Assembly (NCBI RefSeq): GCF_040115645.1
Contig: NC_089548.1
Span: 4,712,001-4,776,000, forward strand
Source: Euwallacea fornicatus
Lineage: Eukaryota; Arthropoda; Insecta; Coleoptera; Curculionidae
Reading direction: 5' to 3'
DNA length: 64,000 bases
A model generated the notes under the pieces. That model was given only the letters and a program-made list of their open reading frames with translations. It was not told the origin of the DNA and ran no database searches. The position numbers and the translations under genes are program-made. Every line of letters begins with the position of its first letter. The stretch's first letter is position 1. Shown piece by piece: positions 25,053 to 37,800 of this stretch.

Positions 25053-27599
25053 ACGACAATTTTTCATTCCTGCTCATCAAAGAACGTGAATCGAGTTGCC
25101 GCTAGTGACAAATTTAAAATGCGTAATAACTTTCGAACCTAATTACTTGATTGCAATTTAATGTTCTCCATCTATTTCATTTAAAATCATCATATGATTA
25201 GGCCTAGGAAATGAGACATCAGGTAAAGTGCCGCCCCGGCTGCGCATTAAATTTATTGAGGCACCCAGAACCGCACTGATCCTGCTTCGTTCCGCTTTGA
25301 AGAGATTAAAATAAGATCCCTTAACGTCCTCCGCTGGCTAGAAAGATCTAAAATTCGTGCTCAATTAAATAATAATAACATTAACCACTGTATCACCAAC
25401 ATAAAATCTCCCTGTCACTTATCATTAGCACGTACCTACCAACTTACAAGAAGTTGTTAATATATCTCAACGACTACAAATTATATCTCCTTAAGTAAAT
25501 AAGGCTGATATACATGTGTCCGGCGCTAATTAGCTTATGTCGTCGATTGGTCGCTGAACATGAAGATCTGCCCAATGGAAGGAATAATAATTATTAAAAT
25601 AGGGCAATATCTAGGAAGTTGATCGCCATTTGGTCCGATACCGATAACGATATCTTCCCTTGGCGTGGGTCCATTAATAATATTTGCAACACTCCTTCTA
25701 GAGTTCCTCACGCATGGGCACGATGAACATAAATCACAGATTTATTGAGACATCACGTCGTAAAGTTTGATGTCTTATAACTGAACCTGTATAAATTTTT
25801 GCACCCGTCATGTAAATCTAACCTTAGACCGAGGAATTTCAGGAGTTAGAAGTCATACATCAGCATTGTTATGAGGGCGTTACGCAAAATGTCGATTTTT
25901 GCAGCAGGAGTTCCATCGGGATAGAAGACTCACGTGGAAACATACTTACGTCGTCTGTTGGATAACCCGAAGGAGTCGCTTGACCATGCATCATGGTCTC
26001 GATTGTTTAGACTATTCGGAACATATGGCCATTGCTAGGTTGAGTTGTGTGAGCGGGACTACCCAATCGGGATGGCGGCGATTTTATCCGCTCAATATTC
26101 GAGACATTTATCTCTTGCTAGATTTGTAGTATTAAGATGTACATAATTCTTATTTCTCAATCTGAACGAGGAAATCGTAACGACGGAGTCATTCAATTAA
26201 AATTTTCTCCACTTATCCTGAAAGCATCTTTATGAAAGGAGATATCGAAAAAAGGCGACCTTCGAAGCGATGATAAATTGTCATTCAATTAATTTGTAGG
26301 GTACCACGAGAATAAGTGGCTCTAACATATTCCAACCCGTTTTAATTGCCGCTGACAAGACATTTGCTAAATTATAGGCTGTATGGTTAATTGCGTTATT
26401 AGACGACTTTCCTTCCACTGAAAATGGCATCTAGTAGTACGGGTTTATGCCCGGATTTTGATTGATAAAATAAGACCTTTGATGAATTAATCTACAGCTC
26501 GGATTATTTAAACTGGTTTCCTACATAATCGAGCAATAGAACAAAATGGCGGTCATTACTCTGAACTTTACTCAAAGTAGATTTAATTAAAATTTTCAAC
26601 GCATTAGCAGTAAATTTAGTAACGACTTCGGCGTTTTCATTTAAAATTCATTATGCGACTGTATTATTAGGAAATTTAGTAATACGTAAAAAATCCATTA
26701 TGTGCACATAAAACGGCCTTCAACTTCCACACATACTCCTCTATTATTAAAAGAAATTATTGGACCTTAAAAGTAACCGGAAGTTATACTACTATATGAA
26801 GTTTTAACAGCAGTTTTATAGCCCATTTCGTGGACATCCAGCTGGGATATTGCTAGAGACGGTCGCGAGGGTGATAATGACGATTTTGGATGGTATTTGT
26901 ACTGCAGTAAAAGCCACTTTGATGATGGTATAACTGTATCGATAGGATTTCACCAAGCCCATATTGGGAATTCCCATAAATCACCTCATAGGTTTATTAT
27001 GGGACGATGCCATAAACACGGCGCAAATCGTTTAATTAGTACTTTCTTTCAGTGTCTAAGTTTTTCTCGGCTCTTATGAAGGCGTAATGTGCCTTTTTCC
27101 TATCCGAAATGTCACCGGGAACTAATTTCTCTTGTGGCCTTTTTAAGGCAACACCCATATGATTTTCACGTAAGGTCTTCCTAAACGGCTGCCACATTTG
27201 GGTTTTGTCAATTTATGTTACATTTAATACCTAACGGGCAGATATTGCAACCGTTTTCGTCAGGTAAACATAGGCTTCCGTCTACTTCTTCTACTGAGGG
27301 CAATTGCGAATAATCGATATTGAGCAATGATTAAAAGAAAAAACCCTTTCAGGATCAGCTAACTTTGAACTTCACAGTATTACGCCAAGTTCGATTACGT
27401 ACCCCGTATAATATACTGAATAACGTGGACTACCACGATCCAAGTTTTAATGGAAAAGCGTACTTCCAATAAATTCAAGGGGATGCTGGCAAATTTCCTA
27501 TCGCCCCTCAATCCTCAACCCTTAAAACACCCTCATAAATTAGTTTAAAACTAATTTAACTTCGCACTTTAAGCAATTTCGATAATTTCCGCCTTTTTC
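25053..27599. other. Non-coding stretch, no gene seen
   Basis: AT-rich sequence with no protein motif, transposon signature or RNA gene that I can name. Confidence 0.5.
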
Positions 27600-28060
27600 T
27601 TATTACCTGTTCGTTTGATTCCAACAAGATAACGTTCGCCCTCGTGTTGTCGCTGTCACATTACTGTTCCTATGAGAGGCCTACATCAATATTCTTCCAT
27701 GGCCAGCACGTTCGCCCGACCTTTCACCCGTCGAACATATCTGGCATATGATGGGTCGAAGGTTGGGAATGTTTCCTAACCCTCCATTGAACTTACAACA
27801 GATGCGTGATGAGCTGCAAGTTGTTTGGGATGGAATACCTCAGGATGTCATATCAATTCATTAGAAGCATGCCCAGGCGAAACACAGAATCTGTTGGTTC
27901 AAATGGAAGGGCGAACCATTGCTGAATTTGGATTGTATAGATTATGATTTTTCCAGCGAAAATGTTCGCAATAGGTATTCTTAACATCGTAAATATTTGC
28001 AAAAAATTTGGTTCAAAAATGTCCACATTTACTGAGGGATGCGGATTTCTTTGTCAGAGT
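27600..28060 (+). mobile_element. Tc1-like transposase, C-terminal fragment
   Basis: The plus-strand reading gives QQDNVRPRVVAVTLLFL (second catalytic Asp), a stop, then ILPWPARSPDLSPVEHIWHM (Glu present) and MGRRLGMFPNPPLNLQQM. Nucleotides match the 9880-10240 copy closely, including sequence after the stop codon, so this is the same family. Only the last third of the gene survives. No ends were defined. Confidence 0.87.
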
Positions 28061-28661
28061 ACTTATTAACACACTGCGGTTAGTGCACTCAAAAAGGAGG
28101 CTAGTTTAGGTTAGAGTAAGATTTTTCAGTGTACATTTAATTAGTTCAGGTTAGAAAGTAGCTCGAGATATCGATAACAATTGAAAACACTCCGTGTCCG
28201 TAAATGAGCGAGATTTTCTTCATCACTCCCAATTAACTTTTTTAAATTAATATCCTAATATCTCGAGAAAAGTTCAGGCATGTGAACCCATAGAATTTAC
28301 AGTATACTTCTGATTATAGTTCAGTTCCGGACCAATTGATTACCTCTGCATTCCTTTATATGTATATCTTCCCTAAATGCTTTCAATTCCAGTTTACAGG
28401 GCGTTTCAAAAATATTAAAAAGTACAGCGTTGGGAAAATTTTCACGAAAAAAATATCGCGGATCGGCTAGAAGTCTCGCCAAAGTTGTCAGATTCCTGAG
28501 AAACCAAAAGAAACGTATTATTTGTGCAGTTAATACTAATATTGTTTAGACTTCTTTCCCAATTTATTTTCACTTGATCAAAACACAATTCACTGGCAAG
28601 TCTTGCGCCCCTCCGCAGTTTCATTGTTTAATTATCTTCGCCTCTCCAAGACTACCTTGAG

Positions 28662-28683
28662 TGCTCCCGCCAATGCGGGAGCA
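28662..28683. repeat. GC-rich hairpin, 9-bp stem and 4-base loop
   Basis: TGCTCCCGC, then CAAT, then GCGGGAGCA: perfect arms in otherwise AT-rich DNA. It lies just outside the left end of the 28775-32085 element. Function unknown. Confidence 0.85.
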
Positions 28684-28975
28684 AATTGCAATTTAACTTC
28701 GGATCTTACAAACCAATTGATTCTATACCGCTTCATCTGCTCGAGAATTAGTAATAAGGCTGTGTCGTATCAATCGGATATACATAGAGAATCAAAAGTT
28801 CCACATAAATTCGATAAAGATTGCAGCAAATATTTTTCAAGGACGCTAGAACGCGTTAAATATCGTTTTTTTATTAAGCTTTTTTTAGACCTAACGGACT
28901 TGTACACAGGGTGACCCCTGTAATAGATAAACGTACTTTTTCATTTGTTTCTTATGGTACCCCCCGTACACTCAA

Positions 28976-29628
28976 GTTCGATTATATTACAACGAACAGC
29001 ATATGCAGATCCCATTGCTTATGACGGACTAATGTCTATTAAAAAAACGATCTTGAAGATTTTATTAGGGTAACTTTGGGAATTTTTTTTTGTTGAAATG
29101 GTCTCGACACCGGGGAATCCCCGCGTATTAAATCGGATTCGATTTTGCATAATTTTGGACAGCAAAAGACCTCGTAGATCGAGAGGACGAAGAAGACGTT
29201 CGATTGTCAGAGCGGAATAAAAAGCATAAGAATGTTGATCTAGGATAGAGCATCAAAATTGACAAAGATTTGCTAATGACCAATTTTTAACAAATTAGAT
29301 GGGTATATTGGGAGGTATTCTCCCATCAAAGACCAAAATCCAAAATAAAATGGCCGATTACTTTACGGTACAGAATAAATAATATGTTTTATGTATATAG
29401 TAAATAATTTTGTTTGCACCTATGTAATAGCTACATAAATAAAAGAGGAGTGTTCGTTTTGCTTTTCGTTATGGTGCAAATTTAAAAAAATAATCGTTTT
29501 CAACACATCAGAACGTTTAAGGTGAACATAATGTACGTATTAAGTACAATCAGATATAACGAACATCTGGCTAAAGCAGACAAAATCTCTCGTTCACCCA
29601 TCTTCTTTATAACCGAGGTCGACTGTGT
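28976..29628 (+). repeat. Direct repeat unit 1 with TATAACGAAC-type motifs
   Basis: The block beginning AATGTCTATTAAAAA at 29031, with TCGACACCGGGGAATCC near 29103, recurs at 31039. The unit is edged by ACAACGAAC (about 28990) and GATATAACGAACATC (about 29550) and ends near ACCGAGGTCGACTGTG. Repeated TATAACGAAC motifs at element edges are a feature I associate with pogo/Tigger-type elements, but no such transposase is visible here. Confidence 0.6.
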
Positions 29629-30856
29629 TTTCATATATTTCACTTTTTGTAGAATTCGCAATTATATCTATCAGCGCAAATTTAGAATGTAAAGGTAATA
29701 AGGACAATATAATCATCCGGCAATGTTATAAACTATCTGAAGCAATTCGTAACATTTAATAAATTTCTTAAAATCATCGTTCACAATACTGCTTGAATAG
29801 TCGAAGAGTTTGTTAGCGTATGAAGCAAAAAATAGAGTCTTGAACCTTGGTAGGAGGATATTTTCAACAGTTTTTATAATTCTTTTTATTAAGAATTATT
29901 TTTAATTTAAGTTGAAGAGTCAAACAAAATTAAGCTAAAAGCGAAATTAGACTGAAAGGGTTTTTTTTTTAATATTAAAATAGCCGCGTTCCTTCCACAA
30001 TTTACCGCGAAGGTCAGTTCAAGGTGAATACGGATAAACGGAAAACACATGGCGCCTCCAAATATTAGGTAACGTCAACATTCCAGACATTCCACTGCGA
30101 AGTGTTCAGCGCGCGCTAAAGGGGGTGGCCTCTTTAATAAAGCGATAGCTCTGAAGGAAATGGGTCAATGTGTCACCGTATGTAAGAGAGAAATTCAAAA
30201 CGACTAGACTAATGCAAGATAAGGATGGGATATGCGTAATAAACTGAGAGAGACGGAACGATGCTACTGGGGTCCTTCTCTCAGATGTCTCCCGCGTTCG
30301 TCCCGTTCTAACCTCAAAATATTGGTTTTAATTTGAATTTAGTTAGATCATCGTTAATATCACGTTATTTACGATTTAAATGTATAAAGTCTAACTGAAT
30401 TAATTACTTTTTACCATGTGCCATGTGGGAATCAATATTCCTCGATATCACAATGAATAATGCAGGTTAATCTTAAGAAACAACCTAAATTACGTTGGGG
30501 AAGTGGATGATCGCCTCGTTGTATGCTGCGCAAGGAGTTACAAAATGCAAGAAATAGTGGTAACTGAGCTTGTTGTTGCATTTTCGATTAGTGTTGCGAA
30601 GGAAGCGTGAAAAATGCTACATTCGAAGCGCGGAAAATCCTTTTTTAATGAGGGAACGTTACCTTCAACATGAATTTTCAATTAAATGTCTGGTATAAGT
30701 TGAGTTGTCGGCAAAACTGATTGGGAAACCGTAAAAAAAAAGCGGGTAAGAAGCTTTCTGCAAAACGAGGCACCTCCAGTTCTGGAGGACCGTCCTCTTG
30801 CCTTAAGACAATGCTTTCAGCTTATGCAAGAAGGTTCTGCTCTCTATCATAACTCA

Positions 30857-31446
30857 AACTCGGTTATAGCAAATCTGGGTTCGCCATAATGAACGGTCGC
30901 CTCTAACGAACTAAATGCCAAGAATGTATAAAGTGTCTATTTAATTACGTGCTATTCTTATTCGGATATAACGAACCGTCGGATTTAGCGAACGCTTTTC
31001 GAGGAACGATTTCCAGGTCTGATCGATTATAACGAACTAATGTCTATTAAAAAGATCATCCTGAACCATTTATTAGGCTAGTTTTAGGGTGTTTTTTTTG
31101 TTGAAATGATCTCGACACCGGGGAATCCAAATGTATTGAATCGTAGCCGATTTTACACGATTTTGAACTGGATTAGCTGCATTTTGTTAGCATTCGATGT
31201 TAGTATTTGAGTAATCTACAAATCCTTCGATACCCATTTGGCCTTGTATAAAATTAATGTGAATAGATCTGGGTTTAATTCCCACTCCTAATCAACCACC
31301 TTCCAAGTGGACGCCATTAGCATCATCCAAAGCGAATATAGGATATGTGTGGATATATTAACTAGAATCGGACATAGCAAACATCTGGGCATAGCGAACA
31401 AAATCTCTGGTCTCTTCGTATTCGTTACAAACGAGGTCGACCGTGA
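30857..31446 (+). repeat. Direct repeat unit 2 with TATAACGAAC-type motifs
   Basis: Homologous to the unit at 28976-29628. It shares AATGTCTATTAAAAA (31039), the CTCGACACCGGGGAATCC block (about 31110) and ACGAGGTCGACCGTG at the right edge. Motifs of the form TATAACGAAC, TAGCGAAC or TCTAACGAAC occur at about 30854, 30905, 30964, 30978, 31026, 31364 and 31390. The two units are about 2 kb apart in the same orientation. Confidence 0.6.
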
Positions 31447-32085
31447 CGTTTCTGAGTTCTTTGAAATACTCTGAAATAATTTCACGTTTGATTGAAAGAT
31501 TTGCGCAATGTGGCTGTGACGGTGCCCTACTAGATCACCTGACCTCACCCCCGTGAATTCGTTATAGGGATATCTGGAGTATAGGATGTATTTAATTAGA
31601 TTCAACGATATAGAAGAATTTAAAAATAAAATTACTCAAAAAACTCAACAAATACCTCTTCAAATGCTGAAAAAATTCTTGAGGAATTTGAATTGCTGCT
31701 TCGCCACTGTTAGGCTAGGATTGGGCCAACGGGACACAGTTCGAACGTTTAATGCATTTGGCAATAGTAGTTTCTGTATATTATTATTATTTTTAGAATG
31801 AATAGTTATATCGTTACTTCTACTTTTTTTTTGAAAACTGTTGAATTAGACATGGGTATATATAGGAAATGTGTTCAGAATTTGTCAAAGAAATCAGAAA
31901 CGTCACACTATACACGGGGTCCCTTAAAAAAATGAAAAAGGTACATTTATCTACTACATGAGTGGCCCTGTACACATATTTATTACGGCAAAACATATGG
32001 AACTACAACGTTTGATGTGTTCCAGCATCCCCATGAAAAATTTTTAACGAATTTATGCGAGACTTTTGGTTCTCTATGTACTATG

Positions 32086-34429
32086 TATGTAGTCCAAATG
32101 CCGCCAGCGAATTAAACGCAAGTGAAACATACGGGTACTTCACTAAGTCAAGGTTAATACCGATAATTGGTTTTATAAACCGTATAAAGTATTTCGAACC
32201 TTCAAAAAAGATACCTGCTATAGTCTGTTAGAGACTTCGAGGCATTTCTCAAACGCCGCAACTATGAGGAATATTCATTAATTCGACGTTCCACTGTTAA
32301 GGTGCGTCCAAAATCCGATGCCCCGCCGTGAAAAAGATCTTCCATTCGTGAGGATTTGATTTTTAAATAAGGAAACCCGAGGATCTACCTGCTTAAATTA
32401 AGCCGACCGGGGCTTTTGAAATATTAGGTTTTTCTACGAATAAATTACTGCTTACTTAGCGGGCCACTCCGATATTTATAAATTTCATTTTATAAGCTTT
32501 AAGCACGAGAAAAGTGTGTCGCGATCTATAATAGCGTGAATTCATAATTAAAACTAATAAATAGCCAATAAGGCGAGCATTTTTCCCATCTTGTATAGAT
32601 AAAAGCTCTAAACGGTTAACATAAATCCAAGAAAGACTAGTAGCCTAACGCGTCCATTTCTTTTATCTATACAAGGCGAGTTGCGTGACGGCCGGTGCTG
32701 GTTACCTTTTGACTTTTTACCGACCGGCGATGTTTAGAAATTATAAAAAGAGGAAAAGTGTAACAGTTGCCGGGAATTTAGATGTATTTAAGACGGTTTA
32801 ATTGGAAAATTACACTTGAAGCTGATGAGATAGCAAGGTGACCGTGTCGCAAACAAAACATCCTTGTCACAACTAAATTACTCTCCATAATATACCTTAT
32901 AAGCTCGTAGCTTCAAACGAGTTTATAGAGGAATTTAACAACTGTTTAATATTAAAGCAATTCATCTGGATATACATTTAAATCAAATATACGCGGTTAA
33001 TAAGATTCAATCGCAAGAATATTCGATATAGTAGAAACAACTTTTAAAATCAGCTGTCAGCCCATCCTCCGCTGAAATAATTATTCTGAGTCTTATAAGG
33101 AAGTTGCCAGGGAAAATGCAAACCATTAAATAATTTACCATTGTTCCTCGAAAGGGCATTTATTAAGTTTCAGAAAAGAAAATTAGCCGTATTTTTCACT
33201 TCGCCTTGTCATGGCACTGATCTTAATTTGCCATTGTGCCTCAAGAACAATATGATGATTAATCGGTGACATCGGGCTCAAGCTAGGAGTGGACATCATA
33301 AATATTTCATTTTCTACATATAGAAAAACTTGCATGGATCTCAAAGAGATATTGGTCTATGTCGGGATTAAACGCATACCAATGAGAGAGGCAATGGGAT
33401 TTATAGGTACACCTCTGCAAGCGGATGATGCATAAAAGAGACATCCTTGTTTCGACGTGTTAAATAAGAATGCAAATAAAAATGCTACTTAGTAACGGCT
33501 TTATTCTGAAACTTAATTACCGTATAAAATAAATGAACCTGTAAAAGGAGAAACAAAGGCTCTTAAGGATGGTTGCTAGAGCAATAACTTCTTTTCCTGA
33601 GTGAAAAAACACTCCTATGTACCTCGTCCTTAACTCGTATAAATACCGCATTTAAATACCCATTTCAGAGGTAATTCAAATAACAGTTGGTACTGTCCCT
33701 ATTGGCACTGCTAATGTCCATGAATACCACATGCATGTGTCACTGATTATTATTTATCTCCTAATTCCCTCTTAAAAAGTGATCTTTAAGAGCTAATTTG
33801 ACGTCCATTTTTACGGAATTCAAATTCTTTATGCGAAGTTATAACTTAGCTCAATAATAGTTAATAAGCTGCTCATTATGCGGAAAAATGCTTGGGCTTA
33901 ATTGGTGCCTTTTTTTAATTAGTCGTATTATTGCCTGAGAAGCAAATCCTGTGGAATTGACCTTAGATGGGGCCCAGTAGTCAGAATATCGGAACTTAAC
34001 ATGTCTGAAGGCAGAGCTGTAATGTGGCGAGGGGGTGGCTGTATAAGCTCTTCAAAAATCGCACGCTGAGGCTCTACAGTGCTTGTAAAAAGTATTGCAA
34101 CACGTTTATAACTTTCATAAATCCGACATCAAAAACAACTTCTTGAACACGTATTATTTTACTTTAAAAACGGCATTTAATTCATCATTTTTGATGATAA
34201 AATTTTTCATCCCTCTCTCAGTTACCCCTACTAACTTTTCATGTTCGAATGGCAAGGTACCTATTGTGTATATTAATTGAAGGGTAACTCAATGAAGGAC
34301 GCACTCACAACTAAAATTGGACCTACAGTTTTCTTAAGAAACGAAATTATTAGATACAAAATAAACTTTCTCACTATTACATCAAACAAAATTGAAATTC
34401 TTACAATAAATGCTTAAATTGGGCGCCAG
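32086..34429. other. Non-coding stretch, no gene seen
   Basis: AT-rich, with the 15-bp inverted repeat at 32590-32675 as the only clear structure. Confidence 0.5.
32590..32675. repeat. Perfect 15-bp inverted repeat spaced by 56 bases
   Basis: CTTGTATAGATAAAA at 32590-32604 is matched exactly by TTTTATCTATACAAG at 32661-32675. Each copy also has GGCGAG close by (32574, 32675), as a direct rather than inverted match. The spacer pairs only weakly, so a typical microRNA precursor is not indicated. Short inverted ends of a tiny element are possible. Confidence 0.85.
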
Positions 34430-34800
34430 CAACAATTTGGCAATGACTCAGTCGTTCCTCGAACTCTCCTATGCAATTATCCACTGTTGCTTCTGTTATT
34501 AATTCTAATTTTAGTCGAATTCTAAGACGTAAATCGTCCAAATTTTGTAGTCTATTTTTGTAAATGGAACCTTTTAAGTGACCTCACCAAAAAAAAAAAA
34601 AATCGAGGGGCGTAAGATCTGAAGATCGCGGCGGCCACTCTATTGCGCCTTTTCCACCGATCCATCTCATGAGGAAAATCTCATCAAGATATTCTCTCGT
34701 AGTCATAGCATAATGTGGCATTCCCAGCAGAACTCTACCGTAGGGGCCATACCTTTTTCGTCCCCATATGGTTGAGTCAAGAAGTTCGCCAAGAAAGGAA
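34430..34800 (-). mobile_element. mariner-superfamily transposase, C-terminal fragment
   Basis: The minus-strand reading gives RWIGGKGAIEWPPRSSDLTP then LDFFFLG, a stop, GHLKGSIYKNRLQNLDDLRL and VDNCIGEFEERLSHCQIVAG. This matches the WPPRSPDLTPLDFFLWG-type C-terminus of insect DDE transposases. A 14-base A run interrupts the gene. Upstream catalytic motifs were not recognised. Confidence 0.8.
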
Positions 34801-37800
34801 CGAATTTACTTCTTCGTTGATCAAACTAATGCGTGCTACAATATTCGAATTGCGGCAACGTTGCAATATCAGGAATAATGGCAAGTGAACTGGCGAACTG
34901 ATCACTTGAAATTAACTTTTTTCGCAGATCAGAAATCCCGTAGTAATTGGGAACGACATCGACTTCGAGTTATGAATTTTCATAACTTAATTCACGTGTT
35001 GCCAACCATTAAGAAAATAATTGAAGTCGGTTAAGGTTACTCCGAGGTAGGAAAATTATTCGTCTCTGTACCGGTTACTTGAAAATAAATCAGATCGGTA
35101 TAATAGATAACTTAGAGTTATGAAAATAATTCGCGTCACTTCAGATTTCTTGGAATTATGAAAATAAACGACGAAATAGACCACGTTACACACAACAACG
35201 ACGTAAACGGCCATTTCACTTTCGAGTGCGCGATAGCAGAAGCAAAAAATTGATGTCAAATTTCCATAGAAGTACCTCTGTAACTTGCCTTATGACCAAT
35301 TTGTGGTCATAGCACAAGTCGCCACGTTACACTGTAGGTCGAGCAGGAGGGTCTAATAACCCTCTTAACAAGCAAATGAAATTAGCCCTCCCTGTCTCTG
35401 GCCTTCAGTCCATCCTTCTCACTGCTTTATTTGAAATTGTGGGAAACTCCAGCTAAAGCCTATTTCTCGAGTACATTGTGAGTCAACTTCTTCTCTTTAG
35501 AGACTAAAAATCTCCCGCGAAGAGTGGCGTCAAAACAACCTACAAAAGAAGTCTTTCTCTCTACCAGAACTGAGAATTTCGCTCAAGAAGGGTTAGTGAG
35601 GATGAAGTGACTAAAGGCAAAAAAGTTGCTGTGTAGTTTCCATTTTTTCTTGGTTCTCCTCTTTCATGCTTCTGTAGGGATATTTCCGCGGGCATCTAGT
35701 GCGCAATAACTGTCGTTAGAGTTTTGTTTTCTTGTTATTGACGAGTTAGTTAACGTAAGCGGGCTCCCTTAACACACTCGCCTGATTGCCGTCCTCGCCT
35801 GCAGCTCGTGAGCAATATTTCATGCTCGTGTTTTAAGAACGACTTCTTCGCTTCTCATGTATAAAGCATGAGTACATAAGAAGAGAGGTCTAAGTTCTAG
35901 TGGTGGATATACAGGGTGGCGCGTTAGCGTTTCTTTCTTTTTCGTTTTTTTTTGCCCAACTTGAGCAAAGCTTTAATAGGAAATATCCGAAAGATGGGGA
36001 GAGCGATTGTGACCATCCAAAGTTATTGCGTGAAAGTGGGGCCACATTCAATTTTTTTTATGGGTTCCCCTATATATTCTAATAAATTCGAATTCCTCGT
36101 AACCTTCTCTCAATAGAACAGTTATTATTTTTGCGTTAAATTGGATCCTTACTAATTTAATTTCAATAATGGTCGAATTGATAGAAAAAACTGGTTTTTA
36201 ATGTCTCTCATAACTCTTAAAATACATCAATTATATTATCAAATCGACAGAGTGGAAATTAAAGGTGTATTTAAGAATAACATGGGAATCAGAAGGCACC
36301 ACCTTATACAGGATGCTTCCTACAGACTTGGAAAAATACTTTACCAACCAAGTGGCTGAGTTGAGCCTTGAATTCGCTTTAATTTCTCAAGATTTGCGAT
36401 CTGACACGCTATCACCAGCATGCATTTCTGCAAAAAAAAAGTAGAACCCAATTTTTGTACAACCTTCGCCGTAGTCAATCCGCACTCAACCCGCAAAAAA
36501 GAAGAAACCAATGTCAATGCCGAGGTCTCTGATTGGCTTGACTCTGTTTGACCTCAGAAGATCACTTTACATGGGTCAACAACCGGACAAACAAGTGACG
36601 TCATCAGGGTTCAGCGTTTTTTTAACCCTTCAAACTCCTTGGTACCACCTCATGTGACTTCTGTCATTAGCGTCAATCCGATTAGCTGAGGGCCGTTGTT
36701 TATAAACATGTTTTTGTAGGTCTCAGATAGATTGCTCGTTTTTTCTTTTATTACGTTTGGGAAGGTTTACGTGCCGCTCTTCACCGATAATGCAGCATCT
36801 GACTTGACCTGACTTCTGAGTCCTCAATTTTATACACCAAGTTCATGTATTTGTTCAAGTAGATTTAGATTCCACACCAAAGTTGTCTGTATGGGGCAAT
36901 TACCTGCTGGGTTGCGTTAAATTCAAATTGGTAGGTAAAAAAAATATTCCTCTAATACCTATCTAACTCTCAAACTACATCAACAGGTTTAACAAAAACG
37001 GCCGTAGCAGAAGTTTGAATAAACCGTCCTTAAGAGTCACATAGGACGCAGATAGCAATATCTTCCTTATGAATACGGTATTCCTCGCAATTCCAGCATT
37101 CCTCATTAGCGAGACTGGTGGAAGAGATGCTCATCTCATCATTCTATAGACCTTGTATGAAACGTTTGCATAAAATTAGTTTTTAAAATCTTTATCATTT
37201 GTTTCTGCGACATAGCCATATGGTTCAGAGAAAAGTACTACGCAGGCGTAGTCGCCGGACCTCAGAACTTACAGGCGTGTCGAAGTGAGCTAACTCCGAA
37301 AAATCGCTGCAGACATCGCAAAAAATTTTAAAAAATGTAAATTGAAAGGCGGCGAAGCTGACCACCAAAATTGCGGAGGTAATGTCCAAAGTATGATATA
37401 TCATGTAAAATGCCTGGTCAAACGAACGGGCAGTGCCCTAGAGAGTACTAGCTTGCTAAGGCTCTGAAATCTTGTTTCACACACCACGAATGCTATCAAT
37501 TTCGCTTTGAACTTGAATTGATTGAATAAATTCAACGAATGTAATTTAATGAATTGTTTATGTTTATATGTATACATAAAACATTTTCCAAAGGACAGTA
37601 TACGGCATAGTGTCGTTAATGAAACGTGAGGATGGCGGGATGTACCTAATTTCAATCATTTTCCGCTGTTTAGGCATCGCCCTTTTGGTAAACTCCACGT
37701 GAAATTGCATTAAAAACACCAGATTAATTGCCTCGATGACCTCTTTGAGTCTGCACTGGGCGGGCTGCGCTATCTCTTTTAGTTCCCGAGATACGGACTT

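Larger units (their letters stand above)
28775..32085 (+). mobile_element. About 3.3 kb DDE transposon with long inverted ends (family X, copy 1)
   Basis: The left end, about 28775-28985, is the imperfect reverse complement of the right end, about 31910-32085. Shared blocks include CATAGAGAANCAAAAGT, CATAAATTCG and TAGATAAANGTAC. Near the right end, a plus-strand reading at 31520-31740 gives TRSPDLTP, then IEEFKNKITQKTQQIPLQML and KKFLRNLNCC. This is the C-terminal part of a Tc1/mariner-superfamily transposase with stops. A second copy of this right part occurs on the minus strand at 63420-64000, which supports the element's reality and its right boundary. The interior carries two related segments with TATAACGAAC motifs, so it may be composite. 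The missing N-terminal coding region makes it inactive. Confidence 0.7.

Noticed and set aside
24843..25067. Open frame of 74 codons, minus strand
   Set aside because: It lies entirely within the right arm of fold-back element 2. The left arm gives a different frame with no conservation of protein sequence.
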